Shown: positions 40,001-52,750 of the stretch, one piece after another
How the letters are laid out: every line of letters begins with the position of its first letter
Numbering within the stretch: the stretch's first letter is position 1
Assembly: GCF_001661345.1 (NCBI RefSeq)
Contig: NW_017962913.1
Coordinates: 1,927,428-1,991,427, forward strand
Reading direction: 5' to 3'
DNA from: Ascoidea rubescens DSM 1968
Lineage: Eukaryota; Ascomycota; Saccharomycetes; Ascoideales; Ascoideaceae
DNA length: 64,000 bases
Translations under genes and position numbers: made by a program
The notes under the pieces: model-generated
Database searches by the model: none
The model's input: only the letters and a program-made list of their open reading frames with translations
What the model was told of the DNA's origin: nothing

Positions 40001-41830
40001 TGGGGTTCCATGTGTATCAGCTGCATTCAAGGTGTGTGGCTTTTGTAAGAATAAGCACCACGGCTAGTTCGGATTATGTTGGGATGAACATATGATTGCA
40101 GATTCATCAGATGGAATGGACACCCTCGTTATCTTATACTTCTGATAGGAAGTCAAAATGTATCAATCCCGCCGATTTGGTGGTGGTTCACTTGAATTCG
40201 ATTTTGCTCGAAATAGCAACGGTTCTCTGGTATCTGTGAAGACCTACGTCAAATGACTGGTTCAACAGTGAAAACTGGTGAGCTTCATTTGCGGAATATT
40301 CCAAACATGAGTAAGTTCTTGAAAGGGCTACTGGATACTGTGGTTTCTGAGTAAGGTGGTGGAAGATTTTCATATGCAAATCAACTGACCGATCGTTGGC
40401 TTCTGCTGCTAATGGCTTATTGATTGATGTCACTTTTGCTGATTGGACTTCATCGTAGATATTCTGGCTCTCCTTGCTAAATCCATTTATGTTGTGCAAA
40501 ATAGGGTTAACATCAGTATGCTCGACGCCATTAACTCTTCAGTTCAATGTGGCGTCATCGGTTCAGTTGATGGGCACTCCCACAGAAGATGGGCTGGTGC
40601 TCCTGGTGGTGGAAAATGAGTTGGTAGATGTGTGCTTCTCATCACTGAATTATCAGTGTGTTTGAGCTGCAAAAAGTGGAATACATCTCACCCGCAGCAT
40701 CATACAAAAGAACCGTGTTCCTAATGTATGAAATTAAATTTCTTTATCCAAATGATCATTTTGAGTGATTTATCTTGATGAGAATTTTGTTATCAATCTG
40801 GCTAGCCATACAAGTAATTCCAGACGATTCAAAGATGTTTCAAGCCTGTAGCTTTTTATGAGATCGTTCATCAATGCTGTTCTATTTCTCCATGAGTTTT
40901 ACTAAGTGTAATGATTCCGATATTTTGATTAGGGCGCTGATCACTGCAGTGCTGAAGTATCTCAATGAATTGCTTCAAATAATGAGTGGGTGTTGGTTTT
41001 GGACTTGTTTTTCGTGTCGGCTCTGTTCTATCTGTTGATCATCATTTGTCTGATTGATTATTGGATACGCTGCGCATTAGTTTAATATTTGTTTGATATT
41101 CTTTTGCCATATTATTTCTACATCCTTCACAACTAAGTTGTATCACTGGGTTTTCTTTCTATTTTCAAGACATACAAATTGGTACTGTAAAGTCCTTCTT
41201 CTTGCACGTGATGTCGTCAGCTTTTGATTCCCATATCAATCTATTGTTGTTTAACGTTTGAATTTATATAGAAGCTCATGCTAGTTGGCCGAACAGCGGA
41301 TTTGAAAAGTTGATGTTTGCTATCAATCAAACTCTCGGACTGGCGGGCAATGTTTCTGGAAGCACATGGGTAGGTCCTCGACATCCCTCATTGATTGAAG
41401 AGTTAGATAAGCCTTCTTGGCGCAAGACACATTCCACTTCATTGAAACCGCCGATTTATCTTACCAAAAATTTTTCTTTTTAAAAGCCGTTGTTGGGACT
41501 CGAACCAACTTCACTGCACCCGTGAGCGACTCTGTAGAATCTTCTTTGGGCACTCTCACCCGATGCCCGTTAATGATCCATGAACAGTTGATTACGGGTT
41601 CCCTAAATTATTTGATTTCATTGAGCCGATTGTTGTGGTCGGGTTATTGCGTTAAGAGCGGCTCTTGTTGGCTGCCGGGATGTCTACTTTTGGTCCAGTG
41701 GTGTCTGCCACCGTTCTGCTCCCTTAACGCTGTGAAAACTAACGCAGTTTCCTATAGTCGCGGCTGGGAGCTCGCTCTACGTTGTTCTATCATATGTACT
41801 GTTTTAGTTTAATATGTGATTATGGATTGC
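37000..41830 (+). mobile_element. Fossil Ty1/copia-type LTR retrotransposon, copy A
   Basis: A decayed element in plus orientation. Traces of the reverse transcriptase region lie at about 39.7-40.5 kb and of the RNase H end at about 40.90-40.98 kb; both align with the better preserved copies D and F. The 3' LTR follows from about 40,990 to 41,825. The 5' border merges with the LTR pieces at 36.4-37.0 kb. No long open frame remains: it is broken in many places (tens of breaks) and old, judging by how far it differs from its sister copies. Confidence 0.65.
40990..41825 (+). repeat. Fossil copia LTR (3' LTR of copy A)
   Basis: About 830 bp after the RNase H end. It shares with the LTRs at 46.7, 51.1 and 60.8 kb the same order of blocks: a T-rich promoter-like part with a TATA-like run near 41,268, a block around CTGGCGGGCAATGTTTCTGG, the core near 41,685-41,760, and the AT-rich end TTTAATATGTGATTA. 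The minus strand carries a perfect Pol III B-box (GGTTCGAGTCC, 41,496-41,506). Confidence 0.6.
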
Positions 41831-41849
41831 ATATAACATTGATTGTAGT

Positions 41850-44800
41850 TTGCTAGGAGGTTTTGTGATTTGTGAGATTCTTCCGCGAGTTGTTAGCAAG
41901 ATGGAGATCTCAATCAATAATTGCATATCAACTCTTCTACCAGTTCATTTGAGCACCTGCATTGGAATCACTTCTTCTTTAATTGGTTCAGTCAGTAAAG
42001 TATATTCCCGATCACAAGTATCAAAAGCCACTGAAACCCGCATATTGTCGTTACGTGGAACTTGCTTTTGATCAATAAAGAACACTAATTTACCAAATGA
42101 TATTTGATTGCCAATTTCCGCAGCCGAACCATTCTCAGAGATTCCAGATGGTCAACTGATGAAAGAGCTTTGCAATGAACAGCTGAGTGGGATTGTACTT
42201 TGAATGATTGAGGACTGCTTCAGCACCAGTAGTATGGATTTTCGATAGTGCACCAAAATGAGGACTGAAAGAGCGGACATCAGCATCAATATTGTACCCA
42301 AAGAATTTACCAGCGATAACCACCGATCGCACCATTGATCGTTAAACGCATAATTTTTCAGCATCTACCCCTGAGCGATATGATTTAAGCAGATCCTAGT
42401 ATGGCTTAGTGATTCTTGGTGTGTCCTGGGAACGAGCTCGCACCTGGTGATCTGCTGATCGATCATTATGACGTAGGACTCCATTTATTCCGACGTACTC
42501 TTGTTACATTTGAACAACATCAAGCTTAGAATCACCACCCTGAATTGATTCAAATCCATTCATTTGGAGGAATAAGCTGACATACGTGTTTAGCGGCCTG
42601 ACCGCTTCAGTAGATGATCACGCAATTGCATCATTATTCATTTTTAGTCGCAGCAAGAGGTTGTGTCTGATATTTGAGAAATAGATCACGCCACTCTTTG
42701 CTGAAGGTTTTTGCAACCCAAACGATTCGAGGCCATTGCACCCCTTTCTGTTTCAACCAGAAGAACATTGTTCTAGTCAATCATTTGGATTGTTCTTCAT
42801 TTAATCTTTCTGAGGATTCTGATGATTAACAAATGCAGGAGATTGTTTCATGCAAAATTCAGCGTCGACTACAACGGGAAGCGGTGCAGATATCACCTCC
42901 ATTTAAAGTGCAATGAGTGACGTTGATGCTGAAACAGCAAGACGGACTCTAACAGCTTTCCACCTCGTCAATGAGTTAAATGGTTCAGCATAATCAATAG
43001 GTACAAGCGGAGAATGCTCATGCGCAACATATCCGCGGCGAGAACAATCAACCGATGAAGCTCATTTCATTGAAATCACCCAACGACAGCCAATTAGACA
43101 TTTGACAGCTGCAAGATCAACCAATCAATAAGTAATGTTCTCAAGAAACGCCTGAAGCTCTAGTTCACATTCGTCTTTTCAGAGTGGGTCGGCTGAATCT
43201 AGTTTAACGGAAGTAGCGGAACTAATGGCAGCAGCCCAAAATGGCTGAAAAGACCTGTCTTTAATTGTATTTCCCGAACCGTCCGAAATCCATTTCAACA
43301 CAATGTTAATTGTATTAAAACGGTTTTGCCCTACGTTTTTGTTTCCAGGAAAGTTGGTTCCGATCATTTTGGCAAGTGTGTGTGCATGAGCAGCCAGTTC
43401 ATTACCGTTATTAAATACATTACATTCATTGGACTCCAACTTATACTTATCGTCAGAGTTCTTCGTTCCTTCATCTGATCGGATATGACCTAATTAAACA
43501 TTCTATTTGAAGTTACCTTTACATATATCGTTTAATGCTATTGCACTTGTATTTGCAATGTCATTGATAACAGTGCAGACATATTCCGCGACAACAACAA
43601 CAGAATTAGCTGAAGTTCAACAGCAAATGATTTTCTTGGTCTAAATACGCTAGTGATAATTTTGGCAGGTATATTTTGTTTCATCAAAGCGACAAATAGA
43701 ACTGAGCACCAAAATGCTGATTTGAGTATTGTACAATTTGTAATGCTTTCTACTCATGTCGTACGCAACAAATGCTCAAAAGACACCTGTGTCACGTCAC
43801 TTGGTTGGTCTGATATCTTTGGGGATCATCGCCTAAGCAGCGCATCAATTCATCCATAACATTGCTGGAGTTGATGCTTCTCCATAAAATTATTTGAAAG
43901 GTCTAGTCATCCGACCGCCTTGTTTGCGGGGGTGGTGGAAAGCAAATTCATCAAAATCATTGCACTCTCCGATGTTTCATTCCACATCTAGTCGGCATTG
44001 TTTGCTTCATTTAGCAATGTCTTGGTTTTAGCCGCGCATGTTTCATGCCAACGCGCAGGGATCCTATTAATATTGGACATACGAATAACTTAGACATCAT
44101 GTTTGATTCTTTCAAATTGACAAAAGTGTTTCAACTGGATTGATGCAAACGGGTCATCATATCTGAGAATATCAACAGTTTTTTGTAATAGTCGTTGTGG
44201 AAAGCTACTTTATGTACCAATCGGCCAACAGCAATTGAGCGTATAGTGACTGAAACCACAGACGCATATGTTGAAAGATCATCAAGAATAACATTATAGA
44301 ACGAACTTCATCAATAGCATGAATTAGCATTCTCCCAAGAATATCAACTTTAAGAAGTCCACAAGTAGTGGTTGCCTGCTTCGTAGCTGATTTATTACGA
44401 TTAGTGATCGCGTATTCTTGGTGATATGATACAGACTCCAGACCAGCATCAGCAAAACCCTCATTGCTTTGATAAATGTTGTGTAACAGTTTGAGCTTGA
44501 TGACCTGGAAGTTCATGCAAATTTGTAGAAGTCAACGCAACAACAGATGGGGCAGCAAAAGATTCATACAATTCTGAAGCTTCTTTTTCAACACTAATCG
44601 GCTGTTGACCTAGACGCAGTCATCTTTGCTTGAAAAGACAAGCATTTCAATCTGTACCGCCAATGAGTGAAATTAAAATTGCACGTTAGGGAGCTTCAAG
44701 AAGTGTCACAAATGTTCCGCCGTTCGGCTGTATCACAGATCTAGTATTCCTGACATCAAGGATCGTGTCACCATTGCCATCATTCTGACCTAGACGAGGA

Positions 44801-46200
44801 GTTAAGTCGCTGAACTGATTAGGGTTGACCCAAATATGCTAGGAAATAATTGAGTAGAAGTAGAACCGTTAGCAGTTAGATTCATGTATGTTAGTTACAT
44901 TTCACCACGATGCAATCCGCAGTTGATCAACTATGGGAGCAACCGGAGGAGCTGCAGCTAGAGATGCATCGGATGGCACTGATGAACCAGCTGGAACTGG
45001 CCGTAGTGGTTGACACACATGAGCCAAGTTGTTCTTTTTGCTACATCAGTTGCATTACTTTGTTTCTGGTTTGGGTTTTGAAGTGGTTCCTTCCCAACAA
45101 AGGCAACGCAGCTGGTCCTGAGTAACAAGCGAATGCGTTATCACCAAAATGATTGGCCAAAAGCTTCACATCAGTAAATCAATCTATGTCAAAGTTTGCG
45201 GATTTCGTAAAAACTCTTTCGGTGTAAATGGTTTTGGAAACAGAAGGAATCCCACATCTAGCAACAGGTTGATCATGATTGTTGACGTTGAGATTATTGC
45301 AATACAACTTAATAACGAATTTATTGTATTCATTATCGATCGATGAAGTATTTTGCGACTTAGGAAAGTGAGCTGATCATCTTAGTAGCAGCCTAAACTC
45401 CAATGGTTCCTTAAAGCCACATTAACCAAGTAACTACTTGTCCGCCATTCCACTGATTGTAGAGGACGTCATTCAACACAGCCGAATAGAATCTGCAAAT
45501 AACCAATTGACTAAAAGAGGAATGGAATGCAACCATATCTTTGTGTGAATAGACAACATCATCAAGAACAACACCTGTTTTGCTGAAGGCTTGCGCCAAC
45601 AAAGCAAACTGAGCAGCTTTGAGATCTATGAGCAAATCGAAAATTGTGGAGTTAGCTGCCTTTGGATGCTCCTCAGATTTTTGCATGCTGACATTTGCAA
45701 TTTGCCTCTTAAGACGTTGAAGCTAATCCATGATAATACATTAAGGTATATGTGAAAAATAGCAGAAGCTAAAAGAGATCGGCAGCCCGGTTTATAGAGA
45801 GCTGAATTAGATTGCACATCGTCACGGGAGCAAACCAATGCGGACGCCGCGAGACCAAATAGGGATATCGGAGAGGGTCGAATCAAAACCCAAATACTAA
45901 TGTTTGGATCATTCACTGGGATTTCTAATTCTAGCCGGCAAACGTTGGCAATCAGGCTGATAACCTGTTGTAGCCAATCCATGATGAGATGATAAGGTAA
46001 AAATTATTATAGCAAAGACGAAGTTTGAATGGATCGCCCGTCGCTCTCATGGCAACCTGGGATATGTCGGCGATCGTCACGAGAGCAGGCTGGTGATAGA
46101 CACAAGGTACCAAATGTAGATATCTGGGATGCTCACGTCGGTGGTCAGGTTTCTCAGTCTATATCTTAGTGGACGGTGCAGAGTGTATATACGTAGTGCT
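41850..46200 (-). mobile_element. Fossil Ty1/copia-type LTR retrotransposon, copy B (inverted)
   Basis: A decayed element on the minus strand. RNase H-like sequence lies at about 41.85-42.1 kb. Integrase/RT-linker-like sequence (NTIKDRSFQPFWAAA, about 43.2 kb) matches copy E. A gag/protease-side segment at about 44.7-44.8 kb also has a clear counterpart in copy E. The 5' side ends in two stacked LTR pieces (45.72-46.2 kb). No 3' LTR is seen; the element abuts the LTR of copy A. Many breaks; old. Confidence 0.6.
45720..46200 (-). repeat. Two stacked fossil copia LTR ends (5' side of copy B)
   Basis: Inverted LTR cores at about 45,806-45,880 and 46,060-46,135. Each is preceded on the plus strand by an LTR end with primer-site-like sequence (AATCCATGATAATACATTAA near 45,723 and AATCCATGATGAGATGATAA near 45,979). 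The second LTR end just outside the first points to nested or repeated insertion. Confidence 0.6.
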
Positions 46201-46734
46201 AACAGTATTTCGAGGTGTTTATGTCAACGGCATTAACTGATGAATACAAATTTCGTTCATCACTTGAATTAGTTCAATGCGCTGATAGTGACTGAGCTGC
46301 GGACGTTGGTGATGGAAAATCAGTCGGGGCTTATATGATTGTCATTAATGAGAAACAAGTTACATGAATCAGCAAACAGCAGATGTTGGTGATGTTGGTG
46401 ACTTGGAACGGGAATGCATTTCACTCATTGAACAGTGAAGAATGCGGTGTTCCAATGCAGGATTTGAAATAAACTGGTACAGATGCTGAGAAACTAAATG
46501 GCTATTGTGATAACAATTCTGCTATTAAGCTCAATATCCATCCCATCACGCACAAAATCTGCAAGCCGATTCGAATCGGAATATTGTTTTAGGAGCGTTG
46601 GGCATTGTCGCTGTTACACTTGCAAGAGTGACTCTAAAAGTAATGTTGTTGATATGATGATTGAAACGCGAACCATCCCAGTTTTCAAATATCTCGATAA
46701 ATTGCTTTCATCAATGAATTGTTGAAGGATTTGG
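46200..46734 (+). mobile_element. Fossil copia remnant, copy C (RNase H end only)
   Basis: A short plus-strand remnant whose last part (about 46,640-46,725) aligns with the C-terminal end of RNase H in copies A, D and F (shared block FKYLDKLL/LKYLDKLL). It is followed directly by an LTR. The rest of the element is missing, replaced by the LTR pieces of copy B. Confidence 0.6.
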
Positions 46735-47410
46735 TATGGCTTTTCTGGTAGCTTTGGTTTCATCTGTCTGTTATTTAGTGTTTAATTTCTTGTTATTTTA
46801 CTACGGTATTGTTATACATTTGTTTGACTGACTCCAATTAATGTATAAACATTGTTAGTGAAACGGATACAGTTTGATTGGACTACTGCTTCTCGTTTTC
46901 GCATAAAACTGTTTTACTTGGAACGATTACATACATGCTTTCGCTTTTAATTTGTTGATTTTTTACTTTCTTATTTTTCATTTTTGTGTTATGTTTGAAT
47001 ATATATAGCAGTCAATGATTGTAGTCTCGACAGTCAGTCAGTCAAATGGCTTTTTGAGAGCAAATGAATGGCTATTTGACGGACAGGCTGGATAAGTGTC
47101 TTGACACGTAAAACAAATGAACATCTTAAAGGTCGTTAAGTAAAAGTTAAAAGTGCCGTCCTAGTGCAACACACATGCCTGTATTTCAAGAAAACAGATA
47201 TTTTTCTTCCTAAGATGATTTTTTCGGAAGGCCGTGGTTGAGACTTGAGCCTCTTGTAAGTCGACAGGAAGACACAATTCGGTTCCTTGGAGTCTGTTAC
47301 TGATCTGCTTCCTTGATGGTCTGTAGTTAAACCCTGGTTCCCATAAAGTGGTCTGGCAATCCATTTTTTCTTTGGTTTTCTGACATGGTTTTTGACCTTA
47401 ATAATTTTTC
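46735..47410 (+). repeat. Fossil copia LTR shared by copies C and D
   Basis: The LTR block order is the same as at 40.99, 51.1 and 60.8 kb, with TATA-like AATATATATAG near 47,000 and the core near 47,262-47,345. It ends at GACCTTAATAATTTTTCA and is followed by primer-site-like TGAATTCGGTACAAC. It serves both as the 3' LTR of remnant C and as the 5' LTR of copy D. Confidence 0.65.
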
Positions 47411-50400
47411 ATGAATTCGGTACAACATCTTAGGATCCAATTTGCTAATGTTTTTGGCCAGAATCGTAGACACCAATGGGTGCTGCTAACTGTACAATTT
47501 AGCCTTCGGTTCTAAATCTCAGGGCTGGTCAGCTTGGTCGGTTAAATTAACTCTTTATCAAAAATTGCGTTAATCTAGCCGATGAAGTTGATTCAGACAT
47601 GGATATGCACGCAGTGTTTTCTATTTGCATCACGTTACTGGCGGATCAGTTTTTGCTCAATTGCAAAAGTTGCAATACAGTTGAGGGCGCAGCCCCCAAT
47701 TATTAGTCAACTTGAAGAAGCTCTATGGTACTGCTTGTGTTGAAGCTGGTGTTATTATTTTCAGCTCATTTATTTTTGTCCAGTGGGAAAGTAAATTATC
47801 CAATAGGAGAGACCAGAAAACATTTCATAATGAATTTTATTGCCATATTGTCAAGGTGTGCATTGCTACTCCAGTTGCAGGTATTCTTAGTGCTGCTTCA
47901 GTTTTGCACACTACCTACGCTGGAATGGTTCATTGTTTATTTATAGACCGTTTCATCATTACATTCTTTGACCCAAATGTTTAGGTTAATTAACTTGGTG
48001 AAGCTAAAGTTGCCCGTTACTCAGCCTCAGCACCGTTGTCTCTAATTGTAGAAAACCATTCGAAAAGCGAAAGCGGAACATAATCACATTCAATCGTTGT
48101 CAGCAAAAAAAACATTTGACTAGTGAGTGCTTGGCACCAAGGCCAGTTGCTGCTAGATCATCAGCTGCAGCAGATGCATGTGCTACTATTGCTGTTTTGG
48201 ATTCCCTCAAAATTAGTCACCGCTGTTATCTTGGTTGTTGGAAGTGACAATCAACCTCAGGTGAATTTGAAAAGTGTTCGATTTGGATTGTGGTGGTTCC
48301 AAGCGTATTTCTAGCAACGTTGATTAGCTCAGCGACTTGACTCCTTACTCAGGTCGGTTTGCTGCAATTGGTGACACTATCGATAATCTCAAAATTGGTT
48401 GTTCTGTGGACTGTTTAAAAGGTGGATCATAAAAAAATGATTTTCATTTTCCCCATGGTGGAAATCTACTTTCAATTTTTGGTGTTACAAATAATATGGC
48501 TATGATTTGATTGAAAGATCATTGTGGGGATTTGAGTAGCTTAGTTGCTTGTAAAAGAGCGGCTTCCGGATTATATGAGTGCCTGGTTGCCCCCTCTGCT
48601 GTAGCGTGATTTACCGCAGATTGGCATGAATGTTCAAGTTATCCAAGAAAAACAACAGAAGGAGGCATAACAAAGATCAAAGGCTATTCACCTGCTGGTG
48701 GTTCAACATAAAGGTCATTCAACGTAAGGAAGAAGACAAAAATTTTTGATAAGTGGTCATCAAGACAGAGCACCGCTGCTTTTGGTCTTCTTCATGTTGA
48801 TTCTGTTGGGCCACTGCCAGTTGTTGCAGTTGATGAAAGCCTATATCCTCTTGCTATTATTGATGTTTTCTAAGGATACGCCGTTGTGGCTTTAATTGAT
48901 ACACGATCATTAGCTGTTGCCAAGTTGGAATACACAATTTAATTTACTTAACGACCGGTGGATCCAAGTGCTTATACTGACGAGCCTCATCATGAGTTTT
49001 CATTCAAGCAGTTAAAATAATTTTGTCAATGAGATAAAGTAGCACATGAAATGTCATTTCTTCATGAGTCTCTTCAAAATGGTGCGGTTGACCTTTGGCG
49101 TAGAACAATCGTCACAAAGGCGAGGACTATGTTACTTGATAGTGGTGTTGGTGATTACTTGTCGAATGATACTCTGTTGTTGTGAACTCCTCACGTGGCT
49201 TTGATGAAGAGTAATTTCGTTTCACAGACACATCTTTTGATGCCATTAAACTTACACTTGCAATTTTGTTTGGAGTCACACTTATTGTCGCTGGCGGTAT
49301 GGGGGAAATTTAGAACACTACCAAGAATGATTGAGAGAAGCCAACTATAATTGCGTTAAAGGATGTTTCTAGCGATCATTCCAAAAAGGAAGATGAAATC
49401 TTTCACTTCGTCTCAGATGATGATGAGAACCTTGATTTCAATGACAACAAATTGAATTCAGCGGAGTCTGTTTCTTCCACCAATGACAATCATCAAGTTG
49501 TTGATGCTATCCCCGGCGCTGAATTTGATAAGGACCAACCACTTTCAAAGAGAAGAACTTGTAAGAAGAATTTGGATGAGATTGAAAAAGAGCTTAGATC
49601 GTTTTGCAAAGATTCGACAAATCCATTCAAAGAATAGCCTGTTCTAAGATATTTGGGTGCCGCGTGATTGCCGTTACGACTGTTAAACCAAATGCTGCAG
49701 ACCCGATCTGCAATGTTCCTTGGCAATTAGAGTGTCAGGGAACCCTTGAAGAGATTACTTTCCATTTGGATAATTTTCTCCCTAGAAGTGGACCCGTTGG
49801 CAGTTGTTGGGTTCTTCAACGATCTCAGCACCAATAAGTGATTTTGCTAAAGCCAGACTAGTTGGGCAAAGATTTTCTTACTTTCAAGCTATTGAATATT
49901 AAGAAAACATTAATGCACCAAATATCTATGAATGTGATAGAGGTCTCCTTGCCGATGGCGCATCGTATACATTCAAAGTTCGCCTGATTGATGTCCCAAC
50001 TATAATAATCAGTGGTGATATCGACGCTGACCTTGACATGAAAGTACCTCCTGGATTTGTTGACGCTTTGTATTCTCTGATAGTTTGGAAGTTCTCAAAC
50101 CCAATTATCGGAGTCAGAAATGCTTCTGCAGGATCCTAGAGATTGATGGTGAACGCTCTGCAATCGTTTGAATTTCAAAGACCTTGAACTGTACTTTGGG
50201 TGTTTCGTCCCTGAAAGAAAACTTACCACTGCTTCGTTGAATTACATGTGAATAATTTTACTATTGGCGGTTCGTCTCATCCAATGATGAAGCTTGTTAA
50301 AACATAGCACAAATGATTGTTCAGCAGTTTATAGTGGATCAGTCTCATTTCCAGCCTACTTCAATGATGATTGATGTTTATAAGGCGCCACTTGAAACAG

Positions 50401-51909
50401 ATGGCTCTGTGGTAGATATTGAAAATTATTTGCTTATAGATGAATTGATGGATTGGTGCCTTCGGCCGCTAATTGCTCAAAGAAAGATATTGTTGTCTTG
50501 GTGCTTGATTAATCAATGGATATTGTGGTGTACTCTGCAAAATCCTGATGTGTTGTGCAAAATGTGTGACACGCTATTTAAACTGAAACCAATTAGCAGT
50601 TCTGTGCAAAGCTGGTTTTATAGTTGAGTTAGTTGAATAATCGATCGTGAATGGGCTGAAGTCGTTAGTGATTGAAAGTCAGTCGGAAATTATAACTTGC
50701 TCATTTATCAAGCGGCTGTCACCTGAAATTAAATGAAGCTGGTTGTGTGGCCTTGTTGACTTGTAAAATTCAAAACATTTCCCTCACTGATATCGTCAAA
50801 GACGCTGTGCTCTTAATTGTAGTGTTTCATATATATTGGTGCCGATGTCGATTAACCAATTAGCTATCGTAGAATCATCTCTTCTATGTCTTTCACTAAC
50901 TTTCGCACCACTCACTGAAGCTCCAACCAAATTCAACGAGAGATCACCCTGAAGAAAAAAGAGCGATGCCAGTTGTACTCGTGCAACAATTGATTCTAAG
51001 TGTAATTTTGTTGATATGTTGACAAATCCGGTGAGGGTTTCACTTTTCAAGTATCTCATTTTATTTCTTCCTTCATTGAATTGATGTCAGCTTTGGTTTT
51101 GCTGCGCCCGTCGTTTTGGTTCTATCTGTTCATCGTAGCATGCTTCATTTCTTGTTACATAAGATACGGTATTGTTATGCCTTCGCTTGACTTACTCTAG
51201 TTAGATTTCTTTCTTATTAGTTTCAATTTGATTGAATCACCTAGTGCTTTTGGTTTTCGAAAAATGTTGAACCAAGTATTGAAATGCTTTTGTTTCATTA
51301 TTTGGTTTATGTATTTTTTGATTTCTATTTCTCGAGGTTTTATATAGCCTTTGAATTATTATTGCACTGCATGATTGTTGTTTTAGCAGCGGTTCAGAGA
51401 AATCGGTTTCCCCGAACAATCGAGCTGGCTGGGTAACGTTCTTGACGCCCAAAGGAATAGAATTGCTCATGCCTCATAGCTTGAAAGATCAACAGGGTCT
51501 TCTGGTTGCAGCGCACATGCCGGAATTCCATATCCACTTATTTTTCAGACCAGAAGATGTTCTTCTTTAGAAGTGGGTAGTCTTCATTGGAAGAAACTCC
51601 GCTGACCCCTTGAGTAGATCCCTTGAGACCATTTATCGCACTAGCACCCCCTAAGTGCTGCGGATACACGAACGGGTTTTTGCTGGATGCCTAAACTTGT
51701 TCGCTGCATCGACCTCATTTTCTGAGGTCGGGCCAGTGAGCTAAGGGGGGCTATCGTGAACCCTGCAGATATCTACATTCGGTCCCTCGGTTTCTGTATG
51801 CTGTCTGCTCCTGTCACTCGCTGTAATGCATCTCAGGCTCCAATATAAGAAGCAGGCCATCCGTTCAACGTCCTTCATTAATGTTTGCTGTTAATCATTT
51901 ATATATTAT
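47411..51909 (+). mobile_element. Fossil Ty1/copia-type LTR retrotransposon, copy D
   Basis: The most complete copy by layout, plus strand, with an LTR at each side (46.7-47.4 and 51.1-51.9 kb). Parts in copia order are a gag-like segment near 47.7-47.95 kb, integrase traces at about 48.66-48.96 kb (zinc-finger side and the DSVGPLP block), reverse transcriptase at about 49.6-50.6 kb (GDIDADLDMKVPPGF near 50,013-50,059), and the RNase H end at about 50.98-51.08 kb. The integrase-before-RT order is what defines copia rather than gypsy. Broken in many places. Confidence 0.75.
51090..51909 (+). repeat. Fossil copia LTR (3' LTR of copy D)
   Basis: Same block order as the other plus-strand LTRs. 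A perfect hairpin (arms CGACCTCA 51,710-51,717 and TGAGGTCG 51,723-51,730) lies about 45 bp before the core at 51,771. The end is TATATTATTA followed by TGGATTC. Confidence 0.65.
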
Positions 51910-51914
51910 TATGG

Positions 51915-52750
51915 ATTCTCTTTAACACTATGTAAAAGAGTAAAGAAAAAGATATCTGCAGCCCTTTCTATAGGGGGCTGAGCTAGATCATCGAGCGTCA
52001 TGGGACAAGACCTATGAGACACACTGAAAATCTGAATCTGGAAATTTGGGTGATTCACAACGGCCCTCATATCTCTGCTAAGAATTGGGTCTACCTAAGT
52101 GACTATTTGAAGAACCTGCAACCTCTAATTGGCGTTGGCAAAGCAGCAGCTTCCTGCGACTGCTTCACAGAATTTCTCGGGATCCTTCCACGGCTGCAGC
52201 GCCATCGGTGTGCATTGCATCCACGGTGATCTACAGCAAACCAATTTTGGGGGGGGATAAGTAGGTGTTTTGAGTAACTGCCATTTGCGATGCACCACAA
52301 AACGTTTACTAACCATCCAAGCAATAAGGCATTGGGAGTTGCTTTGCTTTTGGGCTGCGAATCCTATGGGGGATGCTCAAAATTTTGCGTCTTTGCATAC
52401 TTGCCAACACGCATTTCTCTCACTTACTGTTCAAGCAACAATGATAGATGTCTATAATAATCAATTGATGAAAACCATAGACAATTAATTCAAAGAAATA
52501 TAAGATATTCCACAAGTATATAAAAGTAATTTATAATCCCACCAAGCACGTTTCGAAAATAACTATCCAACATAGTAATACAACTGAATTGTCAGTGCGG
52601 TAGATGCAATATGAGGACCGTCGGTCAAGCAAATTTATTTGAATGCTTTTGATGAACCGAGAAGCAATCAAACAACAACTGATAATCAGATAAATCCAAA
52701 GACATCGGAAAAACCAAATCCGCAACCAACAGCAACTCAATAATTAAATC
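51915..52750 (-). repeat. Fossil copia LTR (3' LTR of copy E)
   Basis: Inverted LTR whose core (about 51,985-52,050) faces the LTR of copy D, giving an inverted LTR pair separated by only a few bases near 51,910-51,915. Confidence 0.55.

Noticed and set aside
41417-41812. 131-residue open frame
   Set aside because: It lies wholly within a fossil LTR; no coding signature.
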